This document shows positions 26,336-34,986 of a stretch of 64,000 nt of DNA, in pieces. The stretch's first letter is position 1. Each line of letters starts with the position of its first letter. The position numbers were made by a program, and so were the translations under genes. Source of the stretch: Flavobacteriaceae bacterium (GTDB taxonomy: Bacteria; Bacteroidota; Bacteroidia; Flavobacteriales; Flavobacteriaceae); the NCBI GenBank assembly GCA_029248405.1, contig JAQWJJ010000009.1, forward strand, positions 50,661-114,660, in the 5' to 3' direction. The notes beneath the pieces are model-generated. The model saw only the letters and a list, made by a program, of their open reading frames with translations. It did no database searches and was not told the DNA's origin.

Positions 26336-28540
26336 TTATACTCTGGTGACTTTATCGATACCATTTATTTTTTGGATGTTTTTAACCAAGTTATCAAGTA
26401 TAGACTTGTTTTTTACCTTGACGACAATAGTCCCAATAAATGTGCCATCGTCGGTATCAAAGTGCACACTTTTCATATCGATATGCAGGTTGCTCGAAAC
26501 TACTTTTGTGACACTATTGACCATGCCAAAGGTGTCGATGCCCGATATTTTCAGCGTGGCCTTGAAATCGCTTTGACTCGAATCAATCCAGTTGGCTTTC
26601 ATGATGCGGTAATTGTAATTGCTTTGCAATTGTAGTGCATTGGGGCAATTGGTTTTGTGCACTTTGATGCCTTCCTTAATGGTCAAAAAACCAAACACGT
26701 CATCACCAGGAATGGGGTTGCAACAGGGTGAGAGCTTGTAGTCCAATTTTTGTGCGTCTTTACCAAAAACCAATTGGTCGTATTTGACCGTAAGCTCCTC
26801 TTTATGCAACTGTTCTGAATTCTGGGGCCGTCGGATGCGGTTTTTGAAAAAATTCACAAAAGCGTTGCTGTTGGAGGCGGCAAATTCTTTGAGCATTTTA
26901 TTGTCGATGATGCCCGCGCCGATGCGGTAAAATAAATCTAAAGAAGTCTTGAGTTTGAAAAATACCACCAAACGATGAATGACTTTGTCGTCTAGGGTTA
27001 TTTTCTGGGCCTTCATTTTTCGGGCCAAAATGACTTTACCTTCTTCTGCAATTTGTTTTTGTTCTTCTTTAAGCGTTGATTTTATTTTGGCAATTGCGCG
27101 CCCAGTTATGACATAATTCAACCAGTTGGCAGTAGGTTTTGTTTTGTCAGAGGTAATGACTTCTACTTGGTCTCCATTTTTGAGCGTAAAACTCAGCGGT
27201 ACCAATTTACCATTGACTTTGGCGCCCCTTGTGTGCTTGCCTATTTCTGTGTGCACGTGAAAGGCAAAATCTAAGGCTGTAGCACCCTTGGCCAAGGAAT
27301 AAAGATCTCCTTTTGGTGAAAAGACAAAAATTTCTTTTGCGTACAGATTTAATTTGAAGTCTTCAACAAAATCCACCGCATCTGTCTGCGCTGTTTCAAG
27401 GGTTTCTTGCAACTTATTAAGCCATAAATCTAGACCTTCATCGTCCTTGTCATCATTCTTGTATTTGTAGTGCGCGGCATAGCCTTTCTCCGCAATTTCA
27501 TTCATTCGTTGGCTTCTGATTTGCACCTCTACCCATCGGCCTTTTGGCCCCATGACGGTGATGTGTAGCGCCTCATATCCCGTTGACTTAGGCGATGATA
27601 TCCAGTCTCTTAATCGTGTAGGGTTGGGCCTGAAGTGATCGGTGACAATTGAATAAATTTTCCAAGCCAAGAATTTTTCGTCGCTGGGGGCACTATTGTA
27701 AATGATGCGGATGGCAAATTTGTCATAGACCTCGTCGAAGGTGACATTTTGTGCGACCATTTTGCGCCTAATCGAAAAAATAGATTTGGGACGACCTTTG
27801 ATGTCAAATTTGATGTGCGCTTCCTCTAGGCGCTCTCGAATGACCTGCGTGAAGCTTTTGATGAAAACATCTTGGTCTTGTTTGCTGTCTTTTATGTTGC
27901 CGACAATTTCATGGTAGATCTTGGGCTCTGTATATTTGAGTCCGAGGTCTTCTAGTTCAGATTTGATGTTGTATAGGCCAATTCGGTGTGCGAGCGGCGC
28001 ATAGATGTATAAGGTCTCTGAGGCAATTTTCATTTGCTTGTCTGGAGCCATACTGTCCATGGTTTGCATATTGTGCATCCGGTCGGCAATCTTGATGATG
28101 ATCACCCTAATGTCTTCGTTGAGGGTCAAGAGCATTTTTCTGAAATTCTCAGCCTGTAAAGAAGCATCGTTTTGGTATTCTAGATGAGAAATCTTGGTCA
28201 ACCCATCGACGATTTTAGCTACGGTAGAGCCAAAAAGTTCTTCTATATTTTTAAGGGTATAACTGGTGTCTTCAACCACATCGTGCAACAAGGCGGCGGC
28301 AATAGAAGTCGCATCGAGCCCAATTTCTGACGCTACTATTTTGGCTACAGCAATGGGATGGAATATGTAGGCCTCTCCACTTTTTCGGCGTTGCTCTTTA
28401 TGCGCGTCAACAGCAGTGTCAAAGGCGGTGCGAATGAGTTTTTTGTCATCTTTCGACAAAGTTTGGTAACTGATTTTCAGCAGCTGCTTGTACTGTTTGG
28501 CAATTTCCTTGTTCTCTAGTTCTAAGACGTCTGGACTCAT
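26336..28540 (-). CDS. RelA/SpoT family (p)ppGpp synthetase/hydrolase
   Basis: Long RSH enzyme of 734 residues that makes and degrades the alarmone (p)ppGpp. Order: HD hydrolase domain with YIFHPIAVAKIV and LLHDVVEDT (His86, Asp87) and KIADRMHNMQTM; synthetase domain with the GRPKSIFSIRRKM and YEALHITVMGPKGRWVEVQIR segments; TGS domain (DLYSLAKGATALDFAFHVH); a zinc-finger-like region with SPCCNPIPGDDVFGF and HKTNCP; and a C-terminal ACT domain. Both active sites look intact, so it is probably bifunctional. It heads the leftward run into fur and purA, which would couple starvation signalling with purine synthesis by co-transcription. Confidence 0.96.
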   Translation of the reverse strand: MSPDVLELENKEIAKQYKQLLKISYQTLSKDDKKLIRTAFDTAVDAHKEQRRKSGEAYIFHPIAVAKIVASEIGLDATSIAAALLHDVVEDTSYTLKNIEELFGSTVAKIVDGLTKISHLEYQNDASLQAENFRKMLLTLNEDIRVIIIKIADRMHNMQTMDSMAPDKQMKIASETLYIYAPLAHRIGLYNIKSELEDLGLKYTEPKIYHEIVGNIKDSKQDQDVFIKSFTQVIRERLEEAHIKFDIKGRPKSIFSIRRKMVAQNVTFDEVYDKFAIRIIYNSAPSDEKFLAWKIYSIVTDHFRPNPTRLRDWISSPKSTGYEALHITVMGPKGRWVEVQIRSQRMNEIAEKGYAAHYKYKNDDKDDEGLDLWLNKLQETLETAQTDAVDFVEDFKLNLYAKEIFVFSPKGDLYSLAKGATALDFAFHVHTEIGKHTRGAKVNGKLVPLSFTLKNGDQVEVITSDKTKPTANWLNYVITGRAIAKIKSTLKEEQKQIAEEGKVILARKMKAQKITLDDKVIHRLVVFFKLKTSLDLFYRIGAGIIDNKMLKEFAASNSNAFVNFFKNRIRRPQNSEQLHKEELTVKYDQLVFGKDAQKLDYKLSPCCNPIPGDDVFGFLTIKEGIKVHKTNCPNALQLQSNYNYRIMKANWIDSSQSDFKATLKISGIDTFGMVNSVTKVVSSNLHIDMKSVHFDTDDGTFIGTIVVKVKNKSILDNLVKNIQKINGIDKVTRV

Positions 28541-28642
28541 CTACTAAAATTACAATAAAGTTTAAAAGTGACAAGCACCTTGTTCAAAAGAAAAACGATG
28601 CTGCCGACATTTTTGGTCTTATGGTCTACAGGTGATCTGGTG

Positions 28643-29449
28643 TTAGTGCGATTTTTGGCGGATCGCCTCAAAAAGAAGTATTCCAGCAGCAACAGAGACA
28701 TTCATGCTGTCAATTTTACCGCTCATTGGAATGACAATATTATCGGTACTCTCTTGGGTCCAGGTAGGGGAGAGTCCCTCGGATTCAGTACCAACAACAA
28801 TTGCTGCGGGGCCTTTAAAGTCAATTTGTGTATAAGGTACAGCCGCTTGAAGCGACGCACAATATATCGCAATGCCATTTTTTTTGAGATAAGCAATGAT
28901 TTCATCCGTAGACCCCGTCCGGACTTGCATGGTAAATATCCCGCCGACGCTGCTGCGAACAATGTTCGGGTTATACAGATCCGTTTTTGGATTGGCAATG
29001 ATCATGGCGTCGACATTTGCAGCGTCACAAGTCCTGAGTAAGGCCCCTATGTTTCCTGGCTTTTCTGGTGCCTCAGCGACCAAAATCAAGGGGTGCTGTC
29101 GTTTGAATTTTATGGTTTCTAACGACTGGCTTTGGGTGCGGCACACCGCCAAAACACCCTCGGTAGATTGTCGGTAAGCCATTTTTTGATAAATGTCTTG
29201 GGGCACTTCAATGCGCTCAAAAGAACCATCAATAATGCCAATGAGCGCGGTTAAAGCACTATGATCGATAATTTCGGGGCAATACAATAAGGTCGTGACT
29301 TCAAATTTTGATTTGACGGCCAACTGTATCTCTCGCAGGCCTTCAACCACGAAAAGTTCATGACTTCTTCGTGCTTTGGCCTTGTCTCTCAGCGCGACAA
29401 TCTGTTTGACCAAGGGATTTTGGCCGCTCGAAATAAATTTGGTCTGCAT
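28643..29449 (-). CDS. TrmH/SpoU family RNA 2'-O-methyltransferase
   Basis: A 268-residue SPOUT-fold methyltransferase. The N-terminal substrate-binding domain shows NPLVKQIVALRDKAKARRSHELFVVEG. The catalytic domain has the three SpoU motifs: APEKPGNIGALLRTCDAA (motif 1 with N and R), VVGTESEGLS (motif 2) and IPMSGKIDSMNVSVAAGILLFE (motif 3). It probably methylates rRNA or tRNA ribose; which nucleotide cannot be told. The start is the ATG at 29449; a GTG one codon earlier is also open. It is separated from relA/spoT by 102 bases. Confidence 0.93.
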   Translation of the reverse strand: MQTKFISSGQNPLVKQIVALRDKAKARRSHELFVVEGLREIQLAVKSKFEVTTLLYCPEIIDHSALTALIGIIDGSFERIEVPQDIYQKMAYRQSTEGVLAVCRTQSQSLETIKFKRQHPLILVAEAPEKPGNIGALLRTCDAANVDAMIIANPKTDLYNPNIVRSSVGGIFTMQVRTGSTDEIIAYLKKNGIAIYCASLQAAVPYTQIDFKGPAAIVVGTESEGLSPTWTQESTDNIVIPMSGKIDSMNVSVAAGILLFEAIRQKSH

Positions 29450-29477
29450 CACTTTTTGGCGGGGATTAAATCATGTG

Positions 29478-30773
29478 CTAGTGCTGCCTGTATTTTTCAG
29501 AATAGCGCTCATATAATTCCGTTTGATGGGTCTCAAGGGACAGACGGCGGCCATCGATAAAGGCATGTGTGAGTCTATTAGTCCGCATGTCAAGTGCATC
29601 ACCTTGACTGACAAACAAAGTGGCACTTTTGCCCGCGGATAAGGTGCCGTATTGGTCATCGATACCCAAAATCTTGGCAGTATTTCCAGTAACTAATTTT
29701 AACGCTTCCTCTGGAGCCAAACCTTGACCGGCAACATGTCCGGCATAAAATGGCAAATTCCGGGTGCTCATGCGTTCCATTGAGCCTCGTGCATTAAGCC
29801 CTACCAAAAGACCTCCTTCGACCAGTAGTTTGGGCAATTTGAACGGTTGGTCATAATCGTCATCGTCTTGAGCGGGTGTGGCATGAACACGATCGACAAT
29901 CACAGGAATTTCTTGTGCTTTGAGAAAAGGGATTATTTTGTAGGCTTCGTAACCACCCACTAAGACCATTCGTTTGACACCGAGGTCGCGGAGTTGATGG
30001 ACGGCATCAATTATTTCTCTCTCTCCATCGGCATAGACATATACTGTTTTGGTGCCATCAAAAACACCGGTCAAGGCCTTGAATGCTTCATTTGGTATTG
30101 TAGGTTGTTCTTGTCTATAACTCATTCCAGAGTCAAAATAAGTTTTGATCGCTTGCGTTTGCGCACCATAATTTTTGTTAGGCGTCCAACCTCTGCTTTC
30201 GCCTGCCCACCAGCGGCCGCGGCGATAGGTATTGGGCCAGTGCAGATGAATCCCATCATCCAATTTTATGGCCGCATCTTCCCAATTCCACGCATCTAAT
30301 TGTACAATCGATGAGGTACCAGAAATGGTGCCGCCTTGCGGTGTTGTTTGGGCCAACAGGATGCCGTTTGGACGCATGGTTTCAACCACACGACTTTCAG
30401 CGTTATAAGCAATAATACTCCGGATATTAGGCAAATACTCCCCGAGCTCAGCGTCATCTCGTGTCTGACGGACTGCATCAATTTCTACAAGTCCCAAAGA
30501 AGAAACTGGAGCAATAATCCCAGGATAAACGTGTTGGTCACTGATGTCAATAATGGTGCCCACTGGGCTGAGGTCTTGACCGCCGATGGCCAAAATTTTG
30601 CCATTATCTAATATGATGTTGCATTTGTTGATAATGGTACCATCTCCGATATGAGCAGTTCCGCCCGTTAAGGTGACCGGGCCTTCAGATGGTGTTCCTG
30701 GTGTTTGTTGTGCGTGGGCCATGCCCATAAAACCAAGAATGAGCCATGTGTAAAGTGTTATAAAGTGTTTCAT
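29478..30773 (-). CDS. Secreted amidohydrolase-superfamily protein with degenerate metal site
   Basis: A 431-residue protein with a signal peptide (cleavage likely after AHA, residue 21) and the amidohydrolase layout. An N-terminal beta-sandwich (GGTAHIGDGTIINKCNIILDNGKILAIG) leads to a TIM barrel ending in LKLVTGNTAKILGIDDQYGTLSAGKSATLFV. The metal-binding HxH expected after HVYPG is missing: it reads HVYPGIIAPVSSLGL. The usual second-strand histidines are not evident either. It may be non-catalytic or use another arrangement. It starts 8 bases downstream of the large amidohydrolase gene, with which it forms a two-gene unit common in Bacteroidota. The substrate is unknown. Confidence 0.88.
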   Translation of the reverse strand: MKHFITLYTWLILGFMGMAHAQQTPGTPSEGPVTLTGGTAHIGDGTIINKCNIILDNGKILAIGGQDLSPVGTIIDISDQHVYPGIIAPVSSLGLVEIDAVRQTRDDAELGEYLPNIRSIIAYNAESRVVETMRPNGILLAQTTPQGGTISGTSSIVQLDAWNWEDAAIKLDDGIHLHWPNTYRRGRWWAGESRGWTPNKNYGAQTQAIKTYFDSGMSYRQEQPTIPNEAFKALTGVFDGTKTVYVYADGEREIIDAVHQLRDLGVKRMVLVGGYEAYKIIPFLKAQEIPVIVDRVHATPAQDDDDYDQPFKLPKLLVEGGLLVGLNARGSMERMSTRNLPFYAGHVAGQGLAPEEALKLVTGNTAKILGIDDQYGTLSAGKSATLFVSQGDALDMRTNRLTHAFIDGRRLSLETHQTELYERYSEKYRQH

Positions 30774-30780
30774 TGTTGGT

Positions 30781-33750
30781 TTAGTTTATCGTTTCACATT
30801 CAAAATCTATTCTATCACGTTTGCGGGGTGCACGTTTTGGACCACTGCCGTCGCTTTTGTCTGAAATCATGATTTGGATCAAGTCATTTTTTTCTTGAGC
30901 CATCGCCAAGCGCTTTTCTTGATCTTGGGCCAAGTCGAAATATACAGCGCCATCAACCAATGTTTTTTCTGCCTTGGTGTAAACGGACAATGGATGTCCG
31001 TCCCAAAGCACTATATCAGCGTCTTTACCTTCTCTCAGACTTCCTGTGCGGTCATCAATATGCAGTAATTTAGCCGGGTTAATGGTGACCATTTTCCAGG
31101 CTTCAAGTTCCGACATGTCGCCATATTTTATCGTTTTGGCGGCTTCTTGATTGAGTCGACGGGCCATTTCGTCATCGTCGCTATTGATTGCTGTTGTGAC
31201 GCCTTCTTTTGCCATGATCGCCGCATTATATGGTATGGCATGGATCACTTCATATTTATAGGCCCACCAATCGCTAAATGTTGAGGCGCCAACCCCATGG
31301 GCCTTCATTTTGTCCGCGAGTTTATAGCCCTCTAGAATATGTGTAAAGGTATTGACGGTAAAATCGAATGACTCTGCCACCTTCATCAGCATATTGATTT
31401 CACTCTGGACATAACTATGACAACTGATGAAACGCTCGCCATTAAGAATTTCAGCTAAAGTTTCGAGTTCCTCATCGACACGATAAGGAGTCCCACTATT
31501 TTTTAGTTCTTGATAAGATTTTGCTCGATTAAAATAATTGACATAGAGTTGCTCGACACCCATGCGTGTTTGTGGGAAACGATTAAAACTTTGCCAATTG
31601 CTCTGCTTGACGTTTTCACCCAAAGCAAATTTGATGAATTTAGGCATGTCCTTGTAAAGTAAGCCTTCGGAGTCCTCACCCCATTTGAGTTTGATGATGG
31701 CGGATTGGCCTCCAATAGGGTTGGCCGATCCATGTAAAATTTGAACAGAGGTCACGCCTCCTGCCAAATTCCGGTAAATATTGATGTCTTTGGGATTCAA
31801 TACATCAGAAATCCGGACTTCTGCAGATGAATTTTGCCCCCCCTCATTAATGGTCAAGGCCCCAATGTGTGAGTGCTCATCAATGATCCCAGCGGTGAGG
31901 TGTTTGCCAGTGGCATCAATCACTCGAGCTCCTGGCGCTTTAAGGCCTTTACCAATTTTATGAATTTTACCCGACTTCACCCAAAGGTCAGTCTCGGTCA
32001 AAGTTCCTTGATCTTCTCCCGTCCATAAAGTCGCGTTACGAAACAATATAGATTCTGCCTGTGGAAGGGCCTCATTGCCATAGCCAACATTTGGATAAGT
32101 CACCCGCAATGGCCCTGCTGACAGAGTTTCCGATTGTGAAGATGGGTCTTGGCTATTTGCGGACTTGACCTCATTTGTTTGGTTCCGCTGGGCTTCAAAA
32201 GGTATTTCTGAGCCATTTTCTAGAAATAATTTACCTGAAAATCCACCGACTTCATTAATTCTTGCCGTACCTCTGACCACCGCATCGGTCATTTTGTCCT
32301 TTACAGACCACTGCAGCCAATGGTCAGTATATTGCACAGATCCTTTAGTTAGACTGTCTCCAACACCAAATGACAGACTAAGTTTGGGAAGGTCTCCACT
32401 GATTTCTAATGTTCTTGATTGGTCAGAATAGGTCATTGTATAGGTCCCCTGTATTTTCTTAGCGCCACGATCTGTCAATTCATAGACTTGACCTTGTACC
32501 CAGTTTTCGAGCATTTTTGTATGGGCGGCAAAAAGAGGCCCATCAGTCACAATAAAATTGGCCCATTTTCCTGCCTCGAGCGTGCCTATCTGGTCGCTTT
32601 TACCCAATAATTTGGCTGGAGTTGTGGTGAGCGCTGCCAATGCTGATTGTGGGTTGAGCCCTGCGTCTATTGCTTTTCTGAGTTGCTTGCTGAACTCGTT
32701 CGTGCGCTTTAACTCAAAGGTGGTCAAAGCAAAGGGCACATCATGTTGGTCCAAGACCCTGGGGTTATGCGGGGCTTGTTGCCAATGACGAAGATCTTCC
32801 AGGGCAAGGTGTTTGGCAAAGTAAGGGTCGCTAAGGTCATAGGCCTCAGGAAAATTAATCGGCACGATATAAGCCGCATTACTGGCTGCAATGGCGTCAA
32901 TATTTTCGTAGGCATCTTGACCGCCCACAAGAATATAGGGCACCCCAAATTGCGCGCCAATGGCATGAGCCCGCAGGGTGTTGGATTGATCTCCAGCTTC
33001 AAAAAATGCGGGTTTGTTCATTTGGGCCCCAAGAGCCGTCAAGGAACGATCAGTGGTATGACCTTGCTTATTGAACCAATCAAGATCGTGATACATTTGT
33101 CTCAAAAGCGCCATGGACCCCATGAGCGAACCAGGGTAGGATTGAGCACTCTGGGTGCTTTTGTCAAAAGAAAAACATTGGCTGGCAGCAGCATCAATGA
33201 TGCGCTCAGCATCTGTTGAGCCATCGTTAAGAGCCACCACAAGTCCACTCCCACGCGCGATACCATCCATTAAATGTGTGTGTGCCACGCCAAAGCCTTG
33301 AGCTCTCAGCGCTTCGGCTTGCTTTTTGTCATAGGCAAAAGAATTTACGGCATTTTGTTCTGGGCGGATGTGATCGTTCCAATAATATCCTTCACGAGTG
33401 GGCTCGTATTGCGGCGATCGTCGTCCCCCTCTATTGGCTTTTGGTTTTTCCACCCCAAAATCTGTGTAAGCATCAATAAATGATGCATATACGTGCAATC
33501 CGGAACCATCTTGGGTCAAAACTTCGGCAGGCACTTCGACTTTTTTTCCAGCGGCAATAATTTTGCCGTCTCCAATCAATATCGTTCCATTCTCTATGGT
33601 GCGGTCTGGGGTCACGTGCAGAGTAACGTTGGTCAAGGCATGACGCACCGCATATGATTCATTGAGTTGGTCGTTTTTTGGAAAGTAATCTTGGGCCCAA
33701 AAGGCGTGACTCGTCAACACGCAAATAAGTAAAGTGGTGAGATGTTTCAT
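30781..33750 (-). CDS. Large secreted tandem amidohydrolase
   Basis: A 989-residue protein with a signal peptide (about residues 1-19) and two amidohydrolase modules. Module 1 (about 35-425) reads VYASFIDAYTDFGVE where HxH is expected, so its metal site looks lost. Module 2 (about 565-955) has an intact set: IIDEHSHIG with His626/His628, CHSYVQ with His778, THILEG with His804, and NSDDDE with Asp858. A beta-rich linker (about 430-530) joins them. Such proteins are generally annotated as imidazolonepropionase- or dipeptidase-like; the substrate is unknown. The C-terminus is very basic (GSGPKRAPRKRDRID). It is cotranscribed with the smaller amidohydrolase downstream. Confidence 0.9.
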   Translation of the reverse strand: MKHLTTLLICVLTSHAFWAQDYFPKNDQLNESYAVRHALTNVTLHVTPDRTIENGTILIGDGKIIAAGKKVEVPAEVLTQDGSGLHVYASFIDAYTDFGVEKPKANRGGRRSPQYEPTREGYYWNDHIRPEQNAVNSFAYDKKQAEALRAQGFGVAHTHLMDGIARGSGLVVALNDGSTDAERIIDAAASQCFSFDKSTQSAQSYPGSLMGSMALLRQMYHDLDWFNKQGHTTDRSLTALGAQMNKPAFFEAGDQSNTLRAHAIGAQFGVPYILVGGQDAYENIDAIAASNAAYIVPINFPEAYDLSDPYFAKHLALEDLRHWQQAPHNPRVLDQHDVPFALTTFELKRTNEFSKQLRKAIDAGLNPQSALAALTTTPAKLLGKSDQIGTLEAGKWANFIVTDGPLFAAHTKMLENWVQGQVYELTDRGAKKIQGTYTMTYSDQSRTLEISGDLPKLSLSFGVGDSLTKGSVQYTDHWLQWSVKDKMTDAVVRGTARINEVGGFSGKLFLENGSEIPFEAQRNQTNEVKSANSQDPSSQSETLSAGPLRVTYPNVGYGNEALPQAESILFRNATLWTGEDQGTLTETDLWVKSGKIHKIGKGLKAPGARVIDATGKHLTAGIIDEHSHIGALTINEGGQNSSAEVRISDVLNPKDINIYRNLAGGVTSVQILHGSANPIGGQSAIIKLKWGEDSEGLLYKDMPKFIKFALGENVKQSNWQSFNRFPQTRMGVEQLYVNYFNRAKSYQELKNSGTPYRVDEELETLAEILNGERFISCHSYVQSEINMLMKVAESFDFTVNTFTHILEGYKLADKMKAHGVGASTFSDWWAYKYEVIHAIPYNAAIMAKEGVTTAINSDDDEMARRLNQEAAKTIKYGDMSELEAWKMVTINPAKLLHIDDRTGSLREGKDADIVLWDGHPLSVYTKAEKTLVDGAVYFDLAQDQEKRLAMAQEKNDLIQIMISDKSDGSGPKRAPRKRDRIDFECETIN

Positions 33751-33833
33751 GGATCAGAAATAGAATTAGCTAATAAAGATATGAAGAGTACCGAATAATT
33801 CTGTCATTTTTTCGGTTTTATCAATGTGCTTTT

Positions 33834-34901
33834 TTAAATCGGACGGTCTTGGTAATAGTTCACCAATAGGGCGACCATATAGCTATAACTCTGAATGCCT
33901 TTCTCTTGATTGTTGGCCTTGAGAAATTGGTCCCAAAATACCTTTGAAAGTCCTTCAAATGGATTTTTGTAATGTGCCCAAAACAACCTCATTTCGCGAT
34001 AGCTTTCCAGGATGCCTGTATTGATGGTCGGCAATAAACGATCATAGGCGGCGCGGTCCCGTCTGGCGACTTCGTTAATGCAATACCGCAGTGAAAAAAT
34101 AGCCCCGGCATAACTGATGTAAGGATCAGAATGATGCAAGGTGGCTAATGTGGCGATAAAGTTGGCCTCGTTTTCGGCAGCATAACCCATTTGGTGCGCT
34201 TGCTCATGGGCACTGACTACAGGGAACTTGTGGTTTTTGATTCTATTGTTCACCTGAGATTCTCCTGTCAGGGGATTATAATAACCACTGTACCCCATAT
34301 AGGTGAGTCCCAAACTCCATAAGCTCTCTTTTATGCTTGTGCCGCTGTAGTCGAATAGTGGCAGTTCCTGACTCAATTCTCTATAGCCTTCTCGAGATAA
34401 TTCAAATATGTTCTCTTGCGAATAGGGCAAATCAATTTTGAGGCTGTCGGGGTAGCCCAAAGCGCCGTGTAACGTATTGCTCTTATCGATCAGCCGTTCT
34501 GTCAGTGCGACAAGTTGCTCTGTAGTGTAGGAGGTTTGGAGGCCCATCGTATGGTGCAGAGGCTGTCGGAGATAATTTAATCCCCAGATCATATGGAAAG
34601 TGAAATAGACCACTGATAGTGTGGCGACAACATCGACCATGAAAGCGGTCGGCTCTGATTTGAGGCGTTTGACATGAGCAAATAACCAGCGACAGGTCAA
34701 AATCATGAGCGCAGCATAGATCAGATCTCCGATAGAGAATGGAATCCAGCCAAATAGATAGCGCGAAAGGCTACTCATCAAAGGATAAACCCCTTGGCTG
34801 TAATAGGTTTCGACAAATTGAGGATAGTGCCGCAGGACCAGCAAACCAAAATATTGCACGGGCAACAAAAGCGCTAAAATGACTCGTGTTTTTCTCTGCA
34901 T
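33834..34901 (-). CDS. DUF3810 membrane protein with zinc-protease motif
   Basis: A 355-residue Bacteroidota family protein. Three hydrophobic segments lie within the first 120 residues, then a soluble domain with VVSAHEQAHQMGYAAENEANFIATLA, an HExxH motif with a following Glu as in gluzincin-type metallopeptidases. The family's function is unknown, but the motif suggests a membrane-anchored peptidase. The start is the ATG at 34901; an in-frame TTG at 34907 lies inside a TATGTTTG box (34905-34912, minus strand), which looks like the -7 element and would leave almost no leader. It is divergent from pepD. Confidence 0.85.
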   Translation of the reverse strand: MQRKTRVILALLLPVQYFGLLVLRHYPQFVETYYSQGVYPLMSSLSRYLFGWIPFSIGDLIYAALMILTCRWLFAHVKRLKSEPTAFMVDVVATLSVVYFTFHMIWGLNYLRQPLHHTMGLQTSYTTEQLVALTERLIDKSNTLHGALGYPDSLKIDLPYSQENIFELSREGYRELSQELPLFDYSGTSIKESLWSLGLTYMGYSGYYNPLTGESQVNNRIKNHKFPVVSAHEQAHQMGYAAENEANFIATLATLHHSDPYISYAGAIFSLRYCINEVARRDRAAYDRLLPTINTGILESYREMRLFWAHYKNPFEGLSKVFWDQFLKANNQEKGIQSYSYMVALLVNYYQDRPI

Positions 34902-34957
34902 AGTCAAACATACAAAGAATTATTTGACTTAGAATTTTTTCACACATGAATAAAAAG

Positions 34958-34965
34958 TACCTTTG
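34958..34965 (+). promoter_or_regulatory. -7 box (TACCTTTG) for pepD
   Basis: An exact TAnnTTTG match 21 bases before the pepD ATG at 34987. No exact TTTG lies 18-22 bases upstream; a T-rich run at 34935-34940 may serve. The box overlaps the TTG at 34963 that otherwise would extend the reading frame, which favours the later ATG start. Confidence 0.5.
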
Positions 34966-34986
34966 AATCACTCAATAAAACGACTG

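Noticed and set aside
28568..29041. Long plus-strand reading frame of 157 codons opposite the TrmH-family gene
   Set aside because: It lies wholly antisense to a gene with all three SpoU motifs, has no recognisable domain, and its composition follows the complement of that gene.
32743..33219. Plus-strand reading frame of 158 codons opposite the large amidohydrolase
   Set aside because: Antisense shadow of an intact 989-codon gene; no domain, no promoter box.
30781..33750. Possible gene fusion error or frameshift joining two amidohydrolases
   Set aside because: One open frame with a coherent linker and a single signal peptide; two-module proteins of about 1000 residues are usual in Bacteroidota.
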